From DATLZB01 sp035574175 (GTDB lineage Bacteria > Pseudomonadota > Alphaproteobacteria > Rhizobiales > Hyphomicrobiaceae), in the NCBI GenBank assembly GCA_035574175.1, contig DATLZB010000136.1:1-28602 (forward strand): 28,602 nucleotides of DNA, read 5' to 3'. Below, piece by piece: positions 22,843 through 28,602 of the stretch; positions within the stretch are counted from its first letter, which is position 1, and each line of letters opens with the position of its first letter. The position numbers and the translations under genes were made by a program. The notes beneath the pieces are model-generated. The model did no database searches, was not told where the DNA came from, and saw only the letters and a program-made list of their open reading frames with translations.

Positions 22843-24987
22843 TCAGCCCATGGCCGCCAGGATGCGCTCTGCCGTGAGCGGCAGATCGCGCACCCTGACC
22901 CCCAGCGCGTCGTAGAGCGCATTGCCGATGGCCGCTGCGGTCGGGCCTTGCGCCGCCTCGCCGGCGCCCAGCGCCCGTTCCTTCGGACGCGCCAGGATCT
23001 CCACTTCCACGCTCGGCACCTCCGAAAACGTGAGGATGGGATAGCTTTCCCACGTGTCGCTTGTGATGCGCGTGTCGTTAAAGCGGACGGCCTCCTTGAT
23101 CGTCCAGCTCGTCGCCTGAATGGCGCCTCCCTCGATCTGGTTGGCCACCCCGTCCGGGTTGATGATCTCTCCGGCATCGACCGCCGCCACCAGCCGCCGC
23201 ACGCGGATGTCGCGCTCGGCTTCGATCTCGGCAACGACCGCACAATAGGCGCCCGCGTTCTTGTAGCGTGCAAAGCCGATACCGAAACCCACACCTTCGC
23301 GCTTCCGCCGCGAGCTCCAGCCGGCGCGCCGAGCCGCGGCTTCGAGCACGTCCTTCGCGCGCGGATCGCTTAAGTGCCGCAAGCGGAAGGCGAGTGGGTC
23401 TTCGCCGCGGTCGCTCGCCAGCTCATCCATGAGCGACTCGATGGCGAATACGTTGGCGTGCGCGCCGAGCGATCGCAGCGCCGAGGTCCTGATCGGCATC
23501 ACCATCAGGCGATGGTTGACCACCTTGAGCGCCGGCACCGCGTAGAGCGGCACGGCGTTGCGCTCGGCCCCGCCGCCGCTGGCGAGCGGCGGGTTGATGG
23601 GCAGCAGTGCTTCGGCTGGTGGCGAGCGGTGCGCGGCGGCAAGCAGGGTCGGTGTCTTGGCCCGGCCAGGCCGCGAAGTGTGTCCGTTGCTCCACACCTG
23701 ACAACGCCAAGCGAGAATCTCGCCCTTGGCATCGAGATCGGCCTCAAGCTCGATGGCCATCGCCGCGCCGACCGGCGACCAGGCGAGTTCGTCTTCACGC
23801 GACCACTGCACGCGCACTGGGCGTCCGCCGGCGGACCTTGCGAGCAGGACTGCGTCGAAGGCCGCGTCGTCGGCGCCGTTGTGACCGTAGCAGCCGGCAC
23901 CCTCCACGTGCTCGACCACGATGAACTCGGGCCGCACCCCCAATGCGACGGCCAAGTCTGCCCGGAGGTTGAAGATACCCTGGCTGTGCGTCCACACCTT
24001 AAGCCCGCCATCGGTCCATTGCGCGACGGCACATGAGGGACCGATGGAAGCGTGAGCGAGGTAGGGCCGTGAGTAGCAGCGTCTGACGGTCCGCGACACG
24101 TCGGCCGGTGCCGGCGCGGCGCGCTGCGCAACAACCGTCGTTTCAACCGGCTGCCGCTTCATCCACTCGGCAAGGCCTGCCTCCTCAGGAAGCGCCGAAA
24201 CCTGCCGCCAGGTGGCCGCCCTGCGCAGCCTGGCCAGTGCTGCGAGCGCCGCCGCCTCGCTCTCGGCAACCACGCCGACGAAGTCACCGTCGCGCACCAC
24301 CGCCACCACGCCGGGCATGCTCGCGACCGACCCCTCTTCGAGCGCTGCGAGCCGCGCGCCCGGCGCCGGCGGCCGCAGGATGCGCCCGTGCAGCATCTGG
24401 GGAAGAACGAGGTCATGGATGAAGCGCGGTCTGCCGAACACCTTATCCGGAATGTCCGTCCGCGACGTCGAGGCGCCGGCGACACGGCGCTCATGAGGCG
24501 CCTTGGGCGGCACGCTCGCCGTTGCCTCGCGGTTGAGCAGGCCATCGTCGGCGAGCTCCCAATAGCTCGTGTGCAGGTTGTGCGGACCTGAGATGGTGCC
24601 GTCTTCGATGCTGAGGGTTTCGACCGCGACGCCAAGCCGCTGCGCCGCCGCTGCCAGGTAGATCGCGCGGGCCTCGGCGCAGGCGTGGCGCAGCGCCGAA
24701 CCCGACTCCTGAATCGACTGGCTTCCCGAGGTCACCGCTTCGTTGGGGCTCGACGCGGTGTTCGCTCTGACCATGCGCACGCGGGAAAGATCGACGTCGA
24801 GCTCGTCGGCGGCGATCTGGGCAAGTGCGGTGAGGATGCCCTGGCCGATCTCGACCTTTCCCGACGAGACCTCGACGGTGCCCTCGCGCGTGAACCTGAG
24901 CCACTGGGAAAGCCGGCGGTTGGTATTCAGGCTGCCCGGCAGCCGGGCCGGTGCGTCCTCAGCAGGCGCGGCAGAAGGCGTGGTCAT
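22843..24987 (-). CDS. xanthine dehydrogenase-family molybdopterin-binding subunit (NicB/IorB-like)
   Basis: The protein has 714 residues. Its start overlaps the stop of the 2Fe-2S gene as ATGA. The N-terminal LRFTREGTVEVSSGKVEIGQGILTALAQIAADELDV is the NicB/IorB type molybdopterin segment, and GAGEAAQGP near the C-terminus holds the catalytic Glu677. Enzymes of this group hydroxylate N-heterocycles or aldehydes (isoquinoline, nicotinate) using water. Relative to P. putida NicB it lacks the C-terminal cytochrome c domains, and no FAD (CoxM-type) subunit is in the operon, so the electron acceptor is unknown. No Tat signal is seen. Its partners are the 2Fe-2S subunit upstream and the ModA-like protein downstream. 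The substrate is unassigned. Confidence 0.9.
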   Translation of the reverse strand: MTTPSAAPAEDAPARLPGSLNTNRRLSQWLRFTREGTVEVSSGKVEIGQGILTALAQIAADELDVDLSRVRMVRANTASSPNEAVTSGSQSIQESGSALRHACAEARAIYLAAAAQRLGVAVETLSIEDGTISGPHNLHTSYWELADDGLLNREATASVPPKAPHERRVAGASTSRTDIPDKVFGRPRFIHDLVLPQMLHGRILRPPAPGARLAALEEGSVASMPGVVAVVRDGDFVGVVAESEAAALAALARLRRAATWRQVSALPEEAGLAEWMKRQPVETTVVAQRAAPAPADVSRTVRRCYSRPYLAHASIGPSCAVAQWTDGGLKVWTHSQGIFNLRADLAVALGVRPEFIVVEHVEGAGCYGHNGADDAAFDAVLLARSAGGRPVRVQWSREDELAWSPVGAAMAIELEADLDAKGEILAWRCQVWSNGHTSRPGRAKTPTLLAAAHRSPPAEALLPINPPLASGGGAERNAVPLYAVPALKVVNHRLMVMPIRTSALRSLGAHANVFAIESLMDELASDRGEDPLAFRLRHLSDPRAKDVLEAAARRAGWSSRRKREGVGFGIGFARYKNAGAYCAVVAEIEAERDIRVRRLVAAVDAGEIINPDGVANQIEGGAIQATSWTIKEAVRFNDTRITSDTWESYPILTFSEVPSVEVEILARPKERALGAGEAAQGPTAAAIGNALYDALGVRVRDLPLTAERILAAMG

Positions 24988-25457
24988 GCGGCGCGGCCCT
25001 CCCTTGCGGCCCTGAGTACGGCCCGCACCATGCGGTTGTGCGCCCCGCACCGGCACAGGTTGCGATCGAGCGCTGCGCGCACCTCTGCCTCCGAAGGATC
25101 GGGATTGCGCATGATGAGCGCCGCTGCCGACATCACAACGCCGGACACGCAGTAGCCGCACTGCATGGCCTGCTCGGCGATGAACGCCGCCTGCAGGGGG
25201 TGCGGGGCCTCGGGCCTGCCGAGGCCCTCCAGAGTGGTAATGCTCTTCCCTGCCACCGACCACAGCGGCGTGTCGCAGGCCGCCACCGCCGCCCCGTCGA
25301 CGATCACGTTGCACGCGCCGCATTGATTGATGCCGCAACCGAAGCGGGTGGCCATGAGCCCCAGCGTGCCCCGCAGCACCCCGAGCAGCGGCGTCGCCGG
25401 GTCGCCGTCAACCACCCGTTCGACGCCGTTGACGGTCAGCCGGATCGATTGTGCCAT
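24984..25457 (-). CDS. 2Fe-2S subunit of molybdenum hydroxylase
   Basis: The protein has 157 residues. It carries the plant-type 2Fe-2S cluster ligands Cys41, Cys46, Cys49 (CGINQCGAC) and Cys61, followed by the alpha-helical second cluster with Cys100, Cys103 (CGYC) and Cys135, Cys137 (CRCG). This is the standard small subunit (IorA/NicA/CoxS type) that passes electrons from molybdopterin to an outside acceptor. All eight ligands are present. Its stop overlaps the start of the large subunit, so the two are translationally coupled. It lies 7 bases after the Bug gene, with no ribosome binding site of its own, which also suggests coupling. Confidence 0.95.
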   Translation of the reverse strand: MAQSIRLTVNGVERVVDGDPATPLLGVLRGTLGLMATRFGCGINQCGACNVIVDGAAVAACDTPLWSVAGKSITTLEGLGRPEAPHPLQAAFIAEQAMQCGYCVSGVVMSAAALIMRNPDPSEAEVRAALDRNLCRCGAHNRMVRAVLRAAREGRAA

Positions 25458-25464
25458 GTCGGGT

Positions 25465-26433
25465 CTACTGCACCTTGATGTTGGCGGACTTGATGACCTT
25501 GGCCCACTTGTCGATGTCGGCCCTGAGGTATCTGTCGAACTCCTCCGGCGTCATCATCATCGGCGTTGCTCCCTGCTTGGCCCATTCCGCCTTGAGGTCC
25601 TCCCGGTTCAGCACCTTGCGGATCTCGGCGTTGAGCTTGTCGACGATCGGCTTCGGTGTTCCCGCCGGCGCCATCAGCCCGATCCAGATCACGGCCTCGT
25701 AGCCGGGCACTCCGGCCTCGGCGATGGTCGGCACGTCGGGCAGTACGGACGATCGCTTGGAGAACGTCGTCCCGAGCGCCACCACCTTGCCGCTCTGTGC
25801 GTTGGGCGCCATGGTGGTGACCGCGTCGAACATCATCTGCACATGCCCGCCGAGGATGCTCGAGCGCGCATCGCCTGAGGCCTTGTGCGGCACGTGCACG
25901 ATGTCGGTGCCGGTCATCGATTTGAACAGCTCTCCGGCCATGTGATAGGGCGTTCCGGGCCCCGACGAGGCATAGTTGAGCTGGCCCGGCTTCGATTTGG
26001 CGAGCGCGATGAATTCCTTGAGGTTTTTGGCCGGGACCGAAGGGTGGATCACCATCAGCAGGTCAGAGTAGTTGACCGGCGAGACCGGCACGAAATCGCG
26101 CATCAGCTGGAACGGCTTGTTGGTGATCAGCGTCTCGTTGGTGGTGTGCGTGTTCGACATCATAAGCAGCGTATAGCCATCGGGCGCGGCTTTCGCCGCC
26201 TCGCTGGTGCCGATTACCGATCCGGCGCCTGGCCTCGGCTCGACCACGAACGATTGCTTGAGCGACTCCGACAAATGCTGGCCGACGACGCGCGCATAGA
26301 CGTCGGCCGGCCCGCCCACGCCGAACGGCACGATGATCTTCACGGGCTTGGTCGGATAGTCCTGTGCCGCTGCGGGCGCGACGAAACCGGCCGCACCCGT
26401 CAGCATCAGTACAAGCGCAACGATCCGTGACAT
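25465..26433 (-). CDS. Bug/TctC-family periplasmic binding protein, Sec signal
   Basis: The protein has 322 residues with a Sec signal peptide (MSRIVALVLMLTGAAGF, cleavage likely after APAAAQ near residue 24). The typical mature start DYPTKPVKIIVPFGVGGPADVYAR and the later YASSGPGTPYHMAGELFK and DVPTIAEAGVPGYE stretches are standard Bug features. It captures a small carboxylate or related ligand in the periplasm. No TctA or TctB genes are nearby, so it would use a transporter elsewhere or act as a sensor, as many orphan Bug proteins do. GGGAGGA lies at ideal spacing before the ATG. It is placed between the M24-fold gene and the molybdenum hydroxylase, suggesting its ligand is that enzyme's substrate. 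Confidence 0.94.
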   Translation of the reverse strand: MSRIVALVLMLTGAAGFVAPAAAQDYPTKPVKIIVPFGVGGPADVYARVVGQHLSESLKQSFVVEPRPGAGSVIGTSEAAKAAPDGYTLLMMSNTHTTNETLITNKPFQLMRDFVPVSPVNYSDLLMVIHPSVPAKNLKEFIALAKSKPGQLNYASSGPGTPYHMAGELFKSMTGTDIVHVPHKASGDARSSILGGHVQMMFDAVTTMAPNAQSGKVVALGTTFSKRSSVLPDVPTIAEAGVPGYEAVIWIGLMAPAGTPKPIVDKLNAEIRKVLNREDLKAEWAKQGATPMMMTPEEFDRYLRADIDKWAKVIKSANIKVQ

Positions 26434-26527
26434 GCTGATTTCCTCCCGTTGGTGTTAGCGTTCTGCCGATCCGCGCTCCGCATTTTAGCGCGACGGCGCT
26501 CCGCTGGCGACGACGTGCCGCTTCGGA

Positions 26528-27832
26528 CTAGCTCCCGGCCACCGCGATCTCGAGCGGGAAGTCGTCGACGCACTCGCGCCCCGTCTCGGTCACGATGAAG
26601 GTGTGGCCGAGGAAGATGCCGAAGGTGCCGTCCGCCGTGATCGGATTGGGCTCAGCCATGATCACCATGCCGGGTTTGAGCACCTTGTCGTGCTCGTCCT
26701 GGTGCACCTCCTGCGCGTTGACGTGGGGATGGTCGGTGACGAGGTCGATGCCGTGGCACTGGGTGGGGCGCGACTGCACGCCCTTCTCGCGAAAGAAGCG
26801 GGCGGCGAGCCGCATGTTCTCCGCGGGCTTGCCAGGCGCGATCTCGGCCACGATGCGGTGATACCCGGGCAGCACGATCTCGTTCCAGAACTTGCGCACC
26901 GTGTCGGTCGGCTGGCCGATGGTTATGGGTGACCCGATCTGGGCGGTATAGCCCCGATAGCCCGCCGCCAGCTCCATGATGATGATATCGCCCTTGGCGA
27001 GCACGCGCTGCGAGGGCCGCGGATTGCCGAACACCATGGCCGGGTTTGCCATCGGCGTCGAGCCGATGATGAGAAAGTCGATGTCGCCGCCGCCTTCCAG
27101 GATGGCCGAGCCAGCCGCCGCCTTGAGCTCCCACTCCTGCACGCCGGGCGCGGCGCGCGCGACCATGGCCTCCATCGCCTTCTGGCACAGCCGGCCCGCC
27201 TTGCGCACGCATTCGAGCTCCTCCGCGCTGTGCACGCAGAGGAGCTGGTGCAGGAAGCCTTTCGTGAACACGAGCTCTGCCTCAGGCAGGCTCTTGCGCA
27301 GCACCTCGTACTGGTTGACGGGCAAGTAGTCGTTGTGGCGGGGGTCGATCTCCATCAGCCCGATGCGGCCGCGCTCGAGCTTGAGCTCGCGCAGTCGCTC
27401 GACCATTACTTCGGCATAACGGCCGTTGCGGCTATGGCGCACGTCGGAAAGGGCCGGCGCCACCACCCGGCGCACGGCCTCCGCGTGCGTGCCGCCCATG
27501 GCATAGATGAGCGTCGGCTCCTCTTCGAGCGGCACCAGCACGTAAGCCGCAAGGGCGTGCCACTCCCAATGGCCGGTGAGCCACAGCATGCCCGCGCCGT
27601 AGCTCCAGTGGCTGGGCCCCCCCGGCACGATCATGCAATCGAGCCGGTGTTCCCGCATCTTGGCGCGCAGCGCCGCATAGCGCCGTCCGTACTCTTCTCT
27701 GGAGAACTGCTCATAGACCGCGTCCCGGTAGTAGGGCGTGCCGGCCATGTTGGCGAACGGGCGCGTCTCGTCGAGCCTGGTGCGCACGCTTTCCCAGGGC
27801 TGCGGACCGATCGGCCGCGATGTCTCGTTCAT
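26528..27832 (-). CDS. M24 (creatinase/aminopeptidase) family protein lacking usual metal ligands
   Basis: The protein has 434 residues with an N-terminal creatinase-like domain (about 45-200) and a C-terminal pita-bread domain (about 205-430). Compared with M24 metallopeptidases, the metal ligands are mostly changed: the first Asp is Glu287 (IIMEL), the second is Gln298 (GYTAQIG, like the creatinase YTALE), His360 (CHGID) and Glu394 (MAEPNP) remain, and the last Glu is replaced in the FLGHTFIVT segment. This fits the creatinase branch, which splits a C-N bond without metals, more than a Xaa-Pro peptidase. It is cytoplasmic. An extended GGGAGGA lies upstream. It heads the run that includes the Bug and molybdenum hydroxylase genes. 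The substrate is unknown. Confidence 0.88.
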   Translation of the reverse strand: MNETSRPIGPQPWESVRTRLDETRPFANMAGTPYYRDAVYEQFSREEYGRRYAALRAKMREHRLDCMIVPGGPSHWSYGAGMLWLTGHWEWHALAAYVLVPLEEEPTLIYAMGGTHAEAVRRVVAPALSDVRHSRNGRYAEVMVERLRELKLERGRIGLMEIDPRHNDYLPVNQYEVLRKSLPEAELVFTKGFLHQLLCVHSAEELECVRKAGRLCQKAMEAMVARAAPGVQEWELKAAAGSAILEGGGDIDFLIIGSTPMANPAMVFGNPRPSQRVLAKGDIIIMELAAGYRGYTAQIGSPITIGQPTDTVRKFWNEIVLPGYHRIVAEIAPGKPAENMRLAARFFREKGVQSRPTQCHGIDLVTDHPHVNAQEVHQDEHDKVLKPGMVIMAEPNPITADGTFGIFLGHTFIVTETGRECVDDFPLEIAVAGS

Positions 27833-27889
27833 GGGATACCGCCTTTCCTCCCGGATGCCGGACGAATGGCCGGCGCTTTGCTTGCGGCG

Positions 27890-27919
27890 ATCTTGAGAAG
27901 CCCTTCAAGGAGGTGTCAA
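27890..27919 (-). promoter_or_regulatory. candidate promoter of the M24-Bug-molybdenum hydroxylase run
   Basis: TTGACA on the minus strand (27919 to 27914), then 17-18 bases to TCAAGA or CAAGAT, about 58 bases before the M24 gene start. The -35 is perfect, the -10 poor. This is the only good -35 in the 91-base gap. An imperfect CTTGA/TCAAG repeat overlaps it. Confidence 0.3.
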
Positions 27920-27923
27920 GCCG

Positions 27924-28602
27924 TCAGCGCCACTGCTCGATCGGCACCGGGTAGTCGCGGCCACCCGCTTTGATCTGCTCGGCCATCATCATTGCCTGCT
28001 CGATGCAGTCGTCGATATCGAGGCCGTAGCGGTAGCTGCCGTTGCGCCCGATCGAGTAGACGTGGTCGGGCATCATGGCGAAGTACTTGCGCGCCAGCTC
28101 CTGCTCGCTCCTGAAGGGCAGCGGGTAGTGCTTGCCGTTGCGCGAAGGGATCTCCATGCCGACGAGGGAGGTCGGCGACTTGTGGTGGGTGAACTTCTTG
28201 TACTCAACGAGCCGGGTGAAGACCTCATCGTTGGCGTAGTAGAGGAAGTAGACGTGCTCGGGGAACACATGCTCGGTCGGGAACACGATTCTGTGAAAAT
28301 CGCGGCCGATGTATTTGAGCTCGCCGTGGCAACGTTCGAACAGCTCGTCCGGCGAGATGGTACTGACGATCACGTCGAAGGAGCACTTCTCGCCCTTGAT
28401 CCACACCGTGCGGCGGGGAATGTCGTAACGCTCGATCGTGGTTGCGAGCAGCACCGTCGCGCCCACTGTGGCAACGTCGAAGTAGCGGTTGTAGCCGTCC
28501 GCTGCTCGAGGGTAGGCGGAGAGTGCCGTGTCCCAGGCCGCACGCGGCCCGCTCTTGATGGTGACGCCCTTGGGGGACCAGTTGAAGGTGTCGATGCGGC
28601 GG
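27924..28602 (-). CDS. UDP-galactopyranose mutase-like flavoprotein, 5' end outside window
   Basis: The frame is open to the window edge, giving the last 226 residues; the true start is not visible. Reading from the edge, the segment FNWSPKGVTIKSG is followed by a Rossmann-type region with TVLLATTIERYD. The C-terminal GRNGSYRYGLDIDDCIEQAM corresponds to the GRLGTYKYLDMH-type FAD-binding motif of UDP-galactopyranose mutases (Glf), and FPTEHVFPEHVYFLYY resembles their substrate region. Glf converts UDP-galactopyranose to UDP-galactofuranose using reduced FAD in the cytoplasm. Without the N-terminal GxGxxG region a wider amine-oxidase-like enzyme cannot be excluded. It ends 91 bases before the M24 gene start on the same strand. 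Confidence 0.72.
   Translation of the reverse strand, partial: RRIDTFNWSPKGVTIKSGPRAAWDTALSAYPRAADGYNRYFDVATVGATVLLATTIERYDIPRRTVWIKGEKCSFDVIVSTISPDELFERCHGELKYIGRDFHRIVFPTEHVFPEHVYFLYYANDEVFTRLVEYKKFTHHKSPTSLVGMEIPSRNGKHYPLPFRSEQELARKYFAMMPDHVYSIGRNGSYRYGLDIDDCIEQAMMMAEQIKAGGRDYPVPIEQWR

Noticed and set aside
22835..23053. Longer ModA-like protein starting inside the molybdenum subunit gene
   Set aside because: The extra residues are the large subunit read out of frame and do not form a signal peptide.

Overview
The window looks like a chromosomal segment from a GC-rich alphaproteobacterium, most likely order Hyphomicrobiales (a Bradyrhizobium/Xanthobacteraceae-like lineage). This rests on base composition, tripartite tricarboxylate transport (TTT/Bug) genes, MmgE/PrpD and PdxA-type catabolic enzymes, and many small one-helix envelope proteins. 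It is inferred from gene content only. I see no rRNA, tRNA, insertion sequence, phage gene or CRISPR array.

Layout. (1) 1-3,570 is gene-poor. It holds a small secreted protein, an HPF/RaiA-cold-shock fusion, a small NepR-like protein, a one-helix protein with a hairpin leader, an unrecognised conserved-looking protein and a 3'-truncated cupin remnant. (2) 3,651-8,633 has a tartrate dehydrogenase-type enzyme, then a lipid-modification group: a divergent Cfa-family methyltransferase facing a DHCR24/TmsA-like FAD oxidoreductase, whose start overlaps the stop of a delta-9-type acyl-CoA desaturase. Together these suggest a mid-chain methyl-branched fatty acid pathway of the tmsAB/bfaAB type. (3) 8,769-10,956 has a fluoroacetate dehalogenase-like hydrolase divergent from a PdxA-family dehydrogenase, with a 20-bp palindrome between them. 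(4) 11,001-18,657 has a CDF metal exporter, a coupled minus-strand group (MmgE/PrpD, AbrB-type membrane protein, atypical SDR) and a divergent plus-strand TctC-TctB-TctA transporter with a hairpin between tctC and tctB. (5) 18,690-22,080 has small membrane or secreted proteins, a four-rhodanese-repeat protein with one catalytic Cys, and a divergent OGFr-domain protein. (6) 22,127-27,832 is a minus-strand run: M24 creatinase-like protein, Bug binding protein, 2Fe-2S subunit, molybdenum hydroxylase subunit and a ModA-like protein without a signal peptide. (7) 27,924 to the end is the C-terminal part of a UDP-galactopyranose mutase-like flavoprotein that runs off the window.

How the genes may work together. 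Regions 3-4 and 6 look like two carboxylate or heterocycle uptake and catabolism modules, each pairing a Bug receptor with unusual enzymes. A 16-bp motif with 13 identities occurs in both the 9.8-kb and 15.4-kb divergent promoters and may tie the PdxA/dehalogenase and TTT/MmgE modules to one regulator. The strongest candidates for new biology are the fatty-acid locus with its substituted Cfa active site, the molybdenum-hydroxylase operon with a leaderless ModA-like protein, and the rhodanese-array/OGFr pair.
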